Of a stretch of 64,000 nucleotides of DNA, positions 9,099 through 17,697 are shown piece after piece. The notes beneath the pieces are model-generated. The model saw nothing but the letters and a program-made list of their open reading frames with translations, ran no database searches and was not told the origin of the DNA. Source of the DNA: Citrobacter tructae (GTDB taxonomy: Bacteria; Pseudomonadota; Gammaproteobacteria; Enterobacterales; Enterobacteriaceae); contig NZ_CP038469.1 in NCBI RefSeq assembly GCF_004684345.1, positions 4,216,001 through 4,280,000 of the forward strand, read 5' to 3'. Made by a program: the position numbers and the translations under genes. Numbering within the stretch: the stretch's first letter is position 1; each line of letters begins with the position of its first letter.

Positions 9099-9608
9099 AT
9101 GACGACGCTGACAGAAGACGATGTGCTTGAGCAACTGGATGCTCAAAATAACTTACTTGCGTTTATGACGACGGCACATAACATTTTGCTGCTGGGCATT
9201 AAACGCTTTCTGCCGTCGCTGTTTGTCGATAACGATGAAGAGATCGTGGAATATGCAGTGAAGCCGTTACTCGCACAGAGTGGTCCGCTTGATGATATCG
9301 ATGTTGCGCTACGTCTGATTTATGCGTTGGGGAAAATGGATAAATGGCTGTATGCCGATATCACCCATTTTTCCCAGTTTTATCAGTACGTAAATGAACA
9401 GGAGACGATCCCCGGTTTCGCCGATGATATTACCTGGGATTTTATCAGCAACGTGAACAGCATTACACGTAATGCCACCCTATATGGCGCGCTGGAATCA
9501 ATGAAATTTGCTGATTTTACCACGTGGTCTGAGGTGCGTTTTACGGCAATGGTCAAGACGGCGTTAACGCTGGCGATAACGACAATTTTAAAGGAATTAA
9601 CGCCGTGA
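9099..9608 (+). CDS. yggD: MtlR/FumE-family protein YggD
   Basis: A 169-residue all-helical protein of the MtlR family. MtlR represses the mannitol operon, which fits the cmt context. The E. coli orthologue was also reported to have fumarase activity and was renamed FumE. The sequence has no helix-turn-helix that I can recognise and no classical fumarase signature, so I cannot choose between regulator and enzyme. It overlaps yggC by four bases (GTGA), so the two are probably translated together. Confidence 0.82.
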   Translation: MTTLTEDDVLEQLDAQNNLLAFMTTAHNILLLGIKRFLPSLFVDNDEEIVEYAVKPLLAQSGPLDDIDVALRLIYALGKMDKWLYADITHFSQFYQYVNEQETIPGFADDITWDFISNVNSITRNATLYGALESMKFADFTTWSEVRFTAMVKTALTLAITTILKELTP

Positions 9609-10315
9609 AAATCGGGCTAATGGTCAATGGGCTTCATGTTGAAGCGCATTATGATGATGATGAAGTCGAGAACGTTCACAAACCCTTGTTACAACGGCTG
9701 GCGAGATTACACTCCACTAACCCGCAACGCCGAACGATTGTTTTTCTTAGCGCACCACCCGGTACAGGGAAATCCACTCTCACCACTTTCTGGGAACATC
9801 TCACCCGTCAGGATCCTGCGCTACCGGAGATCCAGACGCTGCCGATGGATGGCTTCCATCATTACAATGCCTGGCTGGATGCCCATAACCTACGGGCATA
9901 TAAAGGCGCACCGGAAACGTTTGATGTCGATAAACTGGCGCAAAATCTGCGGCGGGTGAAAGAGGGCGAAAGCACCTGGCCACAGTACGACCGGCAAAAA
10001 CATGACCCAGTTGAAGATGCTGTTGTGGTAACCGCACCGATCGTGATTGTGGAAGGCAACTGGTTATTACGAGATGACGACGGATGGCGAGGATTAGCGG
10101 AGTTCTGCGACTTTTCGCTGTTTATTCGCGCCCCGGCTGATGCCCTGCGTGCACGGCTGGTGGGGCGTAAACTGGCTGGCGGGCTTTCACAAGCTGACGC
10201 TGAGGCATTTTATGAACGCACCGACGGACCGAATGTTCGCCGGGTACTGGAAGGTAGCCTGCCAGCGGATCTCATGCTGGAGATGACGGTCGAGGGTGAG
10301 TATCGGCTTGTGTGA
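9605..10315 (+). CDS. yggC: P-loop kinase YggC
   Basis: A 236-residue P-loop kinase related to uridine kinase, phosphoribulokinase and pantothenate kinase. The Walker A motif is APPGTGKST around residues 50-58. DGFHHYN near 87 and VEGNWLL near 150 are typical of this kinase group. It starts with GTG inside the yggD stop. The substrate is unknown. Since a sugar bisphosphatase (yggF) lies in the same operon, phosphorylation of a sugar phosphate is an attractive guess. It is the last gene of the run, and epd follows after 288 bases. Confidence 0.85.
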   Translation: MKIGLMVNGLHVEAHYDDDEVENVHKPLLQRLARLHSTNPQRRTIVFLSAPPGTGKSTLTTFWEHLTRQDPALPEIQTLPMDGFHHYNAWLDAHNLRAYKGAPETFDVDKLAQNLRRVKEGESTWPQYDRQKHDPVEDAVVVTAPIVIVEGNWLLRDDDGWRGLAEFCDFSLFIRAPADALRARLVGRKLAGGLSQADAEAFYERTDGPNVRRVLEGSLPADLMLEMTVEGEYRLV

Positions 10316-10393
10316 AGGTAAAATTATTCCAGTTATGCCGCGATGATTATTACGGCTTACTGGAATAATTGTCCCTCGTCTTAGCTAGGGAAA

Positions 10394-10409
10394 TGTGACG
10401 TAAGTCAGA
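10394..10409. promoter_or_regulatory. CRP-like site upstream of epd
   Basis: TGTGACGTAAGTCAGA matches TGTGA-N6-TCACA at nine of ten positions. It lies about 195 bases before epd. CRP control of the epd-pgk promoter region is known in E. coli. Confidence 0.5.
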
Positions 10410-10465
10410 TAATGGTGTTCTGTTGCTGGACAATCATTCCTTTTATTCCTTGTTTCGCTTATTCT

Positions 10466-10483
10466 AGCTGAAGCGTTTCAGTC
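10466..10483. promoter_or_regulatory. Cra (FruR)-like operator upstream of epd
   Basis: CTGAAGCGTTTCAG at 10468-10481 fits the Cra consensus of TGAA and TTCA half-sites around a CG. It lies 123 bases before epd. Cra represses the epd-pgk-fbaA cluster in E. coli, so this placement is expected. Binding is inferred. Confidence 0.65.
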
Positions 10484-10603
10484 GATTAAATGTTCGACAA
10501 TTAATCAATTAGTCGCAGTTTGCGACAGGTAAGGTTTCCCTGAGCGATTTGCTGCATTACTCTGTCAGCCACATCGTTTCTGAGAAATTCTTGCAGGAGA
10601 CCT

Positions 10604-11623
10604 ATGACCGTACGCGTAGCGATTAATGGTTTCGGTCGCATCGGGCGCAACGTGGTTCGTGCTTTGTATGAATCCGGGCGTCGGGCGGAAATCACCGTGG
10701 TGGCTATCAACGAACTGGCGAGTGCTGAGGGCATGGCGCATTTGTTGAAATATGACACCAGCCATGGGCGTTTTGCCTGGGATGTTCGTCAGGAACGTGA
10801 CCAGCTCATTGTTGGCGACGACGCGATTCGCATTCTGCATGAGCGAACACTCGATGCGCTTCCGTGGCGCGAACTGGGTGTTGACGTCGTGCTGGATTGT
10901 ACGGGGGTCTTCGGTAGCCGCGAACACGGCGAAGCGCATATTGCCGCTGGTGCAAAAAAAGTGCTCTTTTCACATCCTGGTAGTCACGACATCGACGCAA
11001 CCGTTGTGTTTGGCGTTAATCAGGATCAGCTGCGCGCTGAACACCGGATCGTTTCCAACGCCTCCTGTACCACGAATTGCATAATTCCCGTTATTAAATT
11101 GTTGGATGATGCGTACGGCATCGAGTCCGGTACAGTTACGACAATCCACTCCGCGATGCACGATCAGCAGGTTATTGATGCCTATCATCCCGACCTGCGT
11201 CGTACGCGAGCGGCCAGTCAGTCGATTATTCCCGTTGATACCAAATTGGCAGCGGGAATCACTCGAATTTTCCCGCAATTTAACGATCGTTTTGAAGCGA
11301 TTGCGGTGCGTGTGCCGACCATAAATGTGACGGCGATCGACTTAAGCGTGACGGTGAAAAAACCAGTAAAAGCTTGTGAAGTCAACCAGTTGCTGCAAAA
11401 AGCAGCACAAGGTGCATTTCATGGTATAGTTGACTATACGGAATTACCGTTGGTCTCTGTAGATTTTAACCACGACCCGCACAGCGCCATCGTCGATGGT
11501 ACGCAAACGCGCGTGAGTGGCGCACACCTGATCAAAACATTGGTCTGGTGCGATAATGAATGGGGCTTTGCTAACCGCATGCTCGACACAACGTTAGCGA
11601 TGGCTGCTATTGGTTTCAGGTAA
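10604..11623 (+). CDS. epd: D-erythrose-4-phosphate dehydrogenase
   Basis: NAD-dependent oxidation of erythrose-4-phosphate to 4-phosphoerythronate, the first step of the DXP-dependent pyridoxal 5'-phosphate pathway. The 339-residue protein has the GAPDH fold. The NAD motif INGFGRIGRN is at residues 7-16. The nucleophilic Cys155 lies in SNASCTTNC, and the C-terminal WCDNEWGFANR is present. Length and composition match Epd rather than GapA. A ribosome-binding site (AGGAG) precedes the ATG. pgk starts 48 bases later, so the two are probably co-transcribed, as in E. coli. Confidence 0.95.
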   Translation: MTVRVAINGFGRIGRNVVRALYESGRRAEITVVAINELASAEGMAHLLKYDTSHGRFAWDVRQERDQLIVGDDAIRILHERTLDALPWRELGVDVVLDCTGVFGSREHGEAHIAAGAKKVLFSHPGSHDIDATVVFGVNQDQLRAEHRIVSNASCTTNCIIPVIKLLDDAYGIESGTVTTIHSAMHDQQVIDAYHPDLRRTRAASQSIIPVDTKLAAGITRIFPQFNDRFEAIAVRVPTINVTAIDLSVTVKKPVKACEVNQLLQKAAQGAFHGIVDYTELPLVSVDFNHDPHSAIVDGTQTRVSGAHLIKTLVWCDNEWGFANRMLDTTLAMAAIGFR

Positions 11624-11671
11624 GGCGCGTGAGCGCTTGCAAAACTTTAAGAATCAACGAGAGGATTCACC

Positions 11672-12835
11672 ATGTCTGTAATTAAGATGACCGATCTGGA
11701 TCTTGCTGGTAAACGTGTTTTTATCCGTGCGGATCTGAACGTACCAGTTAAAGAAGGGAAAGTAACCAGCGACGCGCGTATCCGTGCTTCTCTGCCGACC
11801 ATCGAACTGGCCCTGAAGCAGGGTGCAAAAGTGATGGTAACTTCCCACCTGGGTCGTCCTACCGAAGGCGAGTACAACGAAGAATTCTCTCTGCTGCCGG
11901 TTGTTAACTACCTGAAAGACAAACTGTCTAACCCGGTTCGTCTGGTAAAAGACTACCTGGACGGCGTTGAAGTTGCTGCCGGTGAACTGGTGGTTCTGGA
12001 AAACGTTCGCTTTAACAAAGGCGAGAAGAAAGACGACGAAGCGCTGTCCAAAAAATACGCTGCACTGTGCGACGTGTTCGTTATGGATGCTTTCGGTACG
12101 GCTCACCGTGCGCAGGCTTCTACCCACGGTATCGCTAAATTCGCTGACGTAGCTTGCGCCGGTCCGCTGCTGGCCGCTGAGCTGGACGCACTGGGTAAAG
12201 CCCTGAAAGAACCTGCTCGCCCGATGGTTGCTATCGTTGGTGGTTCTAAAGTCTCTACCAAACTGACCGTTCTGGACTCCCTGTCTAAAATCGCTGACCA
12301 GCTGATCGTGGGCGGCGGTATCGCTAACACCTTCGTTGCCGCTCAAGGCCACAACGTCGGTAAATCCCTGTACGAAGCAGACCTGGTTGACGAAGCCAAG
12401 CGCCTGCTGACTATCTGCGACATTCCGGTACCGGCTGACGTTCGCGTGGCAACTGAGTTCTCTGAAACTGCACCTGCAACGCTGAAATCCGTTAACGACG
12501 TGAAAGAAGACGAGCAGATCCTGGATATCGGTGACGCATCTGCACAGCAGCTGGCTGACATCCTGAAGAATGCAAAAACTATTCTGTGGAATGGCCCGGT
12601 TGGTGTGTTCGAATTCCCGAACTTCCGCAAAGGTACTGAAATTGTGGCTAATGCCATCGCAGACAGCGAAGCATTCTCTATCGCTGGCGGCGGCGACACT
12701 CTGGCGGCTATCGATCTGTTCGGTATCTCCGACAAAATTTCCTACATCTCCACTGGTGGTGGCGCGTTCCTCGAATTCGTGGAAGGTAAAGTCCTGCCAG
12801 CAGTAGCAATGCTCGAAGAGCGTGCTAAAAAGTAA
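11672..12835 (+). CDS. pgk: Phosphoglycerate kinase
   Basis: Glycolytic enzyme that transfers phosphate from 1,3-bisphosphoglycerate to ADP. The length is 387 residues, as in E. coli. Visible motifs are the N-terminal FIRADLNVP (substrate Asp and Asn), SHLGRPT near residue 60, the GGSKVSTK hinge near 190-200, and the nucleotide-domain GGGDTLAA near 340. Codon choice is strongly biased, as expected for a highly expressed gene. GAGAGGA precedes the ATG. A short hairpin separates it from fbaA. Confidence 0.98.
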   Translation: MSVIKMTDLDLAGKRVFIRADLNVPVKEGKVTSDARIRASLPTIELALKQGAKVMVTSHLGRPTEGEYNEEFSLLPVVNYLKDKLSNPVRLVKDYLDGVEVAAGELVVLENVRFNKGEKKDDEALSKKYAALCDVFVMDAFGTAHRAQASTHGIAKFADVACAGPLLAAELDALGKALKEPARPMVAIVGGSKVSTKLTVLDSLSKIADQLIVGGGIANTFVAAQGHNVGKSLYEADLVDEAKRLLTICDIPVPADVRVATEFSETAPATLKSVNDVKEDEQILDIGDASAQQLADILKNAKTILWNGPVGVFEFPNFRKGTEIVANAIADSEAFSIAGGGDTLAAIDLFGISDKISYISTGGGAFLEFVEGKVLPAVAMLEERAKK

Positions 12836-12844
12836 GACACTAAT

Positions 12845-12868
12845 GGGCAGGGTAACCTGCCCAATTTT
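12845..12868 (+). terminator. Hairpin between pgk and fbaA
   Basis: GGGCAGGGTAACCTGCCC followed by AATTTT forms a seven-pair stem-loop nine bases after pgk. It may be a partial terminator or an mRNA 3'-end stabiliser, since pgk and fbaA can be co-transcribed. Confidence 0.6.
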
Positions 12869-12924
12869 CAGCGCGCTTTAATGGCACGCCCTCTTTCCAA
12901 GGCCGAAGATACAGGACTCGCAAC

Positions 12925-14004
12925 ATGTCTAAAATTTTTGATTTCGTAAAACCAGGTGTAATCACTGGTGATGACGTACAGAAAGTTTTCCAGGTAGCTA
13001 AAGAAAACAACTTTGCTCTGCCAGCCGTTAACTGCGTCGGTACCGACTCCATTAACGCCGTTCTGGAAACCGCTGCAAAAGTTAAAGCTCCGGTAATCGT
13101 CCAGTTCTCCAACGGTGGCGCATCTTTCATCGCGGGTAAAGGCGTGAAGTCTGACGTTCCTCAGGGCGCGGCAATCCTCGGTGCTATCTCTGGTGCGCAT
13201 CACGTTCATCAGATGGCTGAACACTACGGTGTTCCGGTTATCCTGCACACTGACCACTGCGCGAAGAAACTGCTGCCGTGGATCGACGGTCTGCTGGACG
13301 CGGGTGAAAAACACTTCGCAGCAACCGGCAAACCACTGTTCTCTTCTCACATGATCGACCTGTCTGAAGAGTCTCTGGAAGAGAACATCGAAATCTGCTC
13401 CAAATACCTGGCGCGCATGTCCAAAATGGGCATGACTCTGGAAATCGAACTGGGTTGCACCGGTGGCGAAGAAGACGGCGTAGACAACAGCCACATGGAC
13501 GCTTCTGCACTGTACACTCAGCCGGAAGACGTTGATTACGCATTCACTGAGCTGAGCAAAATCAGCCCGCGTTTCACTATCGCTGCTTCCTTCGGTAACG
13601 TGCACGGCGTGTACAAACCAGGTAACGTGGTTCTGACCCCGACTATCCTGCGCGATTCTCAGGACTATGTTTCTAAGAAACATAACCTGCCGCACAACAG
13701 CCTGAACTTCGTCTTCCACGGCGGTTCCGGTTCTACTGCTCAGGAAATCAAAGACTCCGTAAGCTACGGTGTAGTGAAAATGAACATCGATACCGACACC
13801 CAATGGGCGACCTGGGAAGGTGTTCTGAACTATTACAAAGCAAACGAAGCTTACCTGCAGGGTCAGCTGGGCAACCCGAAAGGCGAAGATCAGCCGAACA
13901 AGAAATACTACGATCCGCGCGTATGGCTGCGTGCTGGTCAGGCAACTATGATCACTCGTCTGGAACAGGCTTTCAAAGAACTGAACGCGGTTGACGTTCT
14001 GTAA
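12925..14004 (+). CDS. fbaA: Class II fructose-bisphosphate aldolase
   Basis: Zinc-dependent cleavage of fructose-1,6-bisphosphate to triose phosphates. The 359-residue protein has the class II signature HTDHCAKK, with catalytic Asp110 and zinc ligand His111. GNVHGVYKPG and FHGGSGS carry further zinc ligands and phosphate-loop residues. Codon usage is highly biased. It is the third glycolytic or related gene of the epd-pgk-fbaA set and ends at a strong terminator. Confidence 0.98.
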   Translation: MSKIFDFVKPGVITGDDVQKVFQVAKENNFALPAVNCVGTDSINAVLETAAKVKAPVIVQFSNGGASFIAGKGVKSDVPQGAAILGAISGAHHVHQMAEHYGVPVILHTDHCAKKLLPWIDGLLDAGEKHFAATGKPLFSSHMIDLSEESLEENIEICSKYLARMSKMGMTLEIELGCTGGEEDGVDNSHMDASALYTQPEDVDYAFTELSKISPRFTIAASFGNVHGVYKPGNVVLTPTILRDSQDYVSKKHNLPHNSLNFVFHGGSGSTAQEIKDSVSYGVVKMNIDTDTQWATWEGVLNYYKANEAYLQGQLGNPKGEDQPNKKYYDPRVWLRAGQATMITRLEQAFKELNAVDVL

Positions 14005-14027
14005 TTTACGCCGTTCAACGTGACATG

Positions 14028-14052
14028 AGGCCCGCAAATGCGGGCCTTTTTT
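14028..14052 (+). terminator. fbaA terminator
   Basis: AGGCCCGC-AAAT-GCGGGCCT followed by six T residues is a textbook Rho-independent terminator 24 bases after fbaA. Confidence 0.9.
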
Positions 14053-14194
14053 ATTATTATTTCAATATCCTGACGGCAGAAATTTTGTGATCAATTTGGC
14101 AACAATGGTATTTTTTGTTTAACCTTGTCAGATTGCCAGCTCTTCAGGGTCGGCATTATTTCTCCCAATTGGGTAAGCAAAAAAGGATTATTGA

Positions 14195-15055
14195 ATGGAA
14201 GATTTGAATGTTGTCGACAGCATAAACGGTGCGGGTACCTGGCTGGTGCGTAACCAGGAACTGCTGTTGAGCTATGCCGTCAATATCGTTGCGGCTATTG
14301 CCATTGTCATCGTCGGGATGATTGTGGCGCGCGTTGTGTCCAACACCATTAACCGTGTGATGGTGGCGCGTCAAATTGATGCGACCGTTGCTGATTTCCT
14401 CTCTGCTTTGGTGCGCTACGGCATTATTGCCTTTACGTTGATTGCTGCGCTGGGCCGCGTTGGTGTACAGACGGCCTCCGTTATCGCCGTGCTCGGTGCC
14501 GCCGGTTTGGCCGTCGGTCTGGCGTTGCAAGGCTCGCTGTCTAACCTTGCCGCTGGTGTCCTGCTGGTCATGTTCCGTCCTTTCCGTGCAGGTGAGTACG
14601 TAGACCTTGGTGGCGTGGCCGGAACCGTGCTCAATGTGCAGATATTCTCTACCACCATGCGTACTGTAGACGGCAAGATCGTGGTGATTCCCAACGGTAA
14701 AATCATTGCCGGGAACATCATTAACTTCTCTCGTGAACCGGTTCGTCGTAACGAATTCATTATCGGTGTGGCGTACGACTCGGATATCGACCAGGTTAAA
14801 CAAATCCTTACTGATATCATTCAGTCTGATGAACGTATCCTGAAAGATCGTGAAATGACTGTGCGCCTGAATGAACTGGGTGCTTCATCGATTAATTTCG
14901 TGGTGCGCGTCTGGAGCAACAGTGGTGACCTGCAAAATGTCTACTGGGATGTGCTGGAGCGTATTAAGCGTGAGTTCGATGCCAACGGCATCAACTTCCC
15001 GCACCCGCAGATGGATGTGAACTTCAAGCGTGTGAAAGAGAACGCGGCAGAATAA
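14195..15055 (+). CDS. mscS: Small-conductance mechanosensitive channel MscS
   Basis: Inner-membrane channel that opens under membrane tension to release solutes after osmotic downshock. It has 286 residues, as in E. coli. Three membrane helices occupy roughly residues 25-125. The pore-lining third helix is rich in Gly and Ala (AVLGAAGLAVGLALQGS) and is followed by LSNLAAGVLLVMFRPF. The cytoplasmic beta and alpha/beta vestibule domain follows. The gene stands alone between the fbaA terminator and a REP-like palindrome. Confidence 0.96.
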   Translation: MEDLNVVDSINGAGTWLVRNQELLLSYAVNIVAAIAIVIVGMIVARVVSNTINRVMVARQIDATVADFLSALVRYGIIAFTLIAALGRVGVQTASVIAVLGAAGLAVGLALQGSLSNLAAGVLLVMFRPFRAGEYVDLGGVAGTVLNVQIFSTTMRTVDGKIVVIPNGKIIAGNIINFSREPVRRNEFIIGVAYDSDIDQVKQILTDIIQSDERILKDREMTVRLNELGASSINFVVRVWSNSGDLQNVYWDVLERIKREFDANGINFPHPQMDVNFKRVKENAAE

Positions 15056-15061
15056 TAACGC

Positions 15062-15089
15062 GCCGGGTGGTGGCTAGCCGCCACCCGGC
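15062..15089. repeat. REP-like palindrome after mscS
   Basis: GCCGGGTGGTGG-CTAG-CCGCCACCCGGC pairs almost perfectly and starts seven bases after mscS. It resembles REP/PU units and may protect the 3' end of the mRNA or end transcription. Confidence 0.7.
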
Positions 15090-15201
15090 AATATCCCTGT
15101 GCCATTAAATTCCCTAATCTGCGATTAAAATTATCAATTTCCGCTAATGATTGTCCTGCGTTATAGTCTGCGCTTAAGAGAGAACGCTCGGGATATTCAA
15201 C

Positions 15202-15837
15202 GTGTTATCATATTATTTTCAAGGGCTTGCGCTTGGCGCGGCTATGATACTTCCACTTGGTCCGCAAAATGCCTTCGTGATGAATCAGGGCATTCGTCGC
15301 CAGTATCACATCATGATCGCCTTGCTCTGCGCTATTAGCGATTTACTGCTGATCTGCGCGGGGATATTTGGCGGTAGCGCCTTGTTAATGCAGTCGCCGT
15401 GGCTGATGGCGCTGGTGACCTGGGGCGGGGTGGCATTTTTACTCTGGTACGGTTTCGGTGCGTTAAAAACGGCGCTGAGCAGCAATCTGGAACTGGCCAG
15501 CGCCGAGGTGATGAAGCAGGGGCGCTGGAAAATCATCGCCACCATGCTGGCAGTAACGTGGCTTAACCCGCATGTTTATATTGATACCTTCGTGGTGCTG
15601 GGTAGCCTCGGTGGTCAACTGGATGTTGAGCCGAAGCGCTGGTTTGCACTGGGGACCGTTAGCGCATCGTTCCTGTGGTTCTTTGGTTTGGCGCTGCTGG
15701 CAGCCTGGCTGGCACCGCGTCTGCGCACTGCCAAAGCACAACGTATCATCAATACGCTGGTGGGATTAGTGATGTGGTTTATTGCTTTTCAACTGGCAAA
15801 AGAAGGTGTTGGACATGTTCATGCGCTGTTCAACTAA
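15202..15837 (+). CDS. argO: Arginine exporter ArgO
   Basis: LysE-family inner-membrane exporter of arginine (and canavanine). The 211-residue protein begins with GTG at 15202, giving MLSYYFQGLALGAA, which aligns with the E. coli start. The LysE-type signature LPLGPQNAFVMNQG lies near residue 20. About five to six hydrophobic helices are visible, together with the TWLNPHVYIDTF motif. In E. coli transcription needs ArgP bound with arginine, and argP lies 7.5 kb downstream in this window. A short hairpin (15840-15856) follows. Confidence 0.95.
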   Translation: MLSYYFQGLALGAAMILPLGPQNAFVMNQGIRRQYHIMIALLCAISDLLLICAGIFGGSALLMQSPWLMALVTWGGVAFLLWYGFGALKTALSSNLELASAEVMKQGRWKIIATMLAVTWLNPHVYIDTFVVLGSLGGQLDVEPKRWFALGTVSASFLWFFGLALLAAWLAPRLRTAKAQRIINTLVGLVMWFIAFQLAKEGVGHVHALFN

Positions 15838-15930
15838 GCGTTGTCTGATGGACAACAGGCTGAGATCCGCTAAGCTTGCCTGCATGTGCCCTGAGTTTCG
15901 GGGTAAATAATGAAACATGGAGGAACGACA

Positions 15931-16677
15931 GTGAAGTTCAAAATAATGGCCCTGGCGGCATTAGTCGGATTCAGTGCACTTTCGGTACAGGCAAATGAAT
16001 TGCCGAATGGACCGCACATCGTGACTTCCGGAACAGCAAGCGTAGATGCGACACCTGATATTGCGACGCTGGCAATTGAAGTCAACGTGGCGGCAAAGGA
16101 TGCTGCCTCTGCGAAGAAACAGGCTGACGAACGCGTAGCGCAATACCTTTCTTTCCTGGAACAAAACCAGATAGCGAAAAAGGATATCAGCTCTGCAAAC
16201 CTGCGTACGCAGCCGGATTATGATTACCAAAATGGTAAGAGCGTACTTAAAGGCTATCGCGCGGTACGTACCGTTGAAGTCACGCTGCGTCAGCTGGACA
16301 AACTCAACGCATTGCTGGATGGTGCGCTGAAAGCAGGTTTGAACGAGATTCGTTCGGTGTCACTGGGCGTGGCACAACCGGATGCCTACAAAGATAAAGC
16401 GCGTAAAGCGGCCATTGATGATGCGATTCATCAGGCTGAGCAACTGGCGGCGGGCTTTAACAGCAAGCTCGGCCCGGTTTACAGCGTGCGCTACCACGTT
16501 TCGAATTATCAGCCGAGCCCGATGGTACGGATGATGAAAGCTGACGCAGCGCCTGCGGCATCGGCTCAGGAAACCTACGAACAGCCGGTCATTCAGTTTG
16601 ACGATCAGGTTGATGTGGTCTTCCAGATAGAGCCTGCGGCGGGTCAGCCAGCGGCAGCCCCTGCTAAAACCCAGTAG
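15931..16677 (+). CDS. yggE: Periplasmic SIMPL-domain protein YggE
   Basis: YggE belongs to the SIMPL (DUF541) family and is linked to lower oxidative stress in E. coli. Its molecular role is unclear. I choose the GTG at 15931, preceded by GGAGG, over an upstream ATG at 15910. The GTG start gives a clean signal peptide (VKFKIMALAALVGFSALSVQA) and 248 residues, close to the E. coli length. The mature domain begins around NELPNGPHIVTSG. The C-terminal tail is Pro/Ala/Gln-rich. A terminator follows directly. Confidence 0.88.
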   Translation: MKFKIMALAALVGFSALSVQANELPNGPHIVTSGTASVDATPDIATLAIEVNVAAKDAASAKKQADERVAQYLSFLEQNQIAKKDISSANLRTQPDYDYQNGKSVLKGYRAVRTVEVTLRQLDKLNALLDGALKAGLNEIRSVSLGVAQPDAYKDKARKAAIDDAIHQAEQLAAGFNSKLGPVYSVRYHVSNYQPSPMVRMMKADAAPAASAQETYEQPVIQFDDQVDVVFQIEPAAGQPAAAPAKTQ

Positions 16678-16686
16678 TTTTTTCAG

Positions 16687-16711
16687 ACCCGGCTTATCAG
16701 CCGGGTTTTTT
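16687..16711 (+). terminator. yggE terminator
   Basis: ACCCGGCTTATCAGCCGGGT followed by a run of six T residues lies ten bases after the yggE stop. Confidence 0.9.
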
Positions 16712-16800
16712 CTGTGAGCAACTGTAAAAATGGGAGCTCGCATCCAGTCTTTTTTTTCACCGTAATGAGGATAGGCCATAGCGATTTTTAAGGGGACGCT

Positions 16801-17697
16801 ATGGATATTTTTATCTCGAAAAAGATGCGTAATTTCATTCTGCTGGCACAAACCAATAACATCGCCAGAGCGGCAGAAAAAATCCACATGACCGCATCGC
16901 CCTTCGGTAAAAGCATTGCTGCACTAGAAGATCAAATTGGCTATACGCTGTTTACCCGTAAAGATAACAACATCAGTTTGAATAAAGCTGGGCAGGAGCT
17001 GTATCAGAAGCTGTTTCCCGTCTATCAGCGTCTGTCTGCTATTGATAACGAAATCCATAACGCCTCTCGCCGTTCGCGGGAAATCGTTATTGGTATCGAC
17101 AATACTTATCCGACAATCATTTTTGACCAGTTAATTAGTCTTGGTGATAAGTATGAAGGCGTGACCGCCCAGGCCGTTGAGTTCAGCGAGAACGGGGTCA
17201 TTGATAATCTGTTTGACCGACAGCTGGATTTTATTATTTCGCCGCAGCATGTCTCTTCGCGCGTGCAGGAGCTGGAAAATTTGGCGGTTAGCGAACTGCC
17301 GCCCCTGCGCCTGGGATTTTTAGTCTCAAGGCGTTATGAAGAAAAACAGCCTCAGGATCTGCTGCGAGAACTCCCGTGGCTGCAAATGCGCTTCCAGAAC
17401 CGCGCCAACTTTGAGGCCATGCTGGACGCTTACATGCGGCCTTGTGGCATCAACCCAACGATTATCTACCGTCCGTACAGCTTTATGGCCAAGATTAGCG
17501 CGGTGGAGCGTGGGCAGTTTCTGACGGTGATACCTCATTTCGCCTGGCGACTGGTGAACCCGTCGAAGCTGAAATATTTCGATGCACCCGGTAGCCCGAT
17601 GTACATGCAGGAATTTCTCTATTCGCTGAAAAATCATCGTTATACCGCCACGATGCTCCAGCACATTGCTGAAGATCGTGACGGTACGGCAAGTTAA
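16801..17697 (+). CDS. ygfI: LysR-family regulator YgfI
   Basis: A 298-residue LysR-type regulator. An N-terminal winged helix-turn-helix spans about residues 6-65 (FILLAQTNNIARAAEKIHMT). A C-terminal substrate-binding-like domain starts near residue 90. It converges on scpC and their last four bases overlap, so no terminator fits between them. The constant linkage to the scp operon suggests, without proof, a regulatory connection. The inducer is unknown. An AAGGGGA ribosome-binding site precedes the ATG. Confidence 0.85.
   Translation: MDIFISKKMRNFILLAQTNNIARAAEKIHMTASPFGKSIAALEDQIGYTLFTRKDNNISLNKAGQELYQKLFPVYQRLSAIDNEIHNASRRSREIVIGIDNTYPTIIFDQLISLGDKYEGVTAQAVEFSENGVIDNLFDRQLDFIISPQHVSSRVQELENLAVSELPPLRLGFLVSRRYEEKQPQDLLRELPWLQMRFQNRANFEAMLDAYMRPCGINPTIIYRPYSFMAKISAVERGQFLTVIPHFAWRLVNPSKLKYFDAPGSPMYMQEFLYSLKNHRYTATMLQHIAEDRDGTAS

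Noticed and set aside
12868..14037. A 389-codon open frame opposite fbaA
   Set aside because: Antisense shadow produced by the strong codon bias of fbaA.
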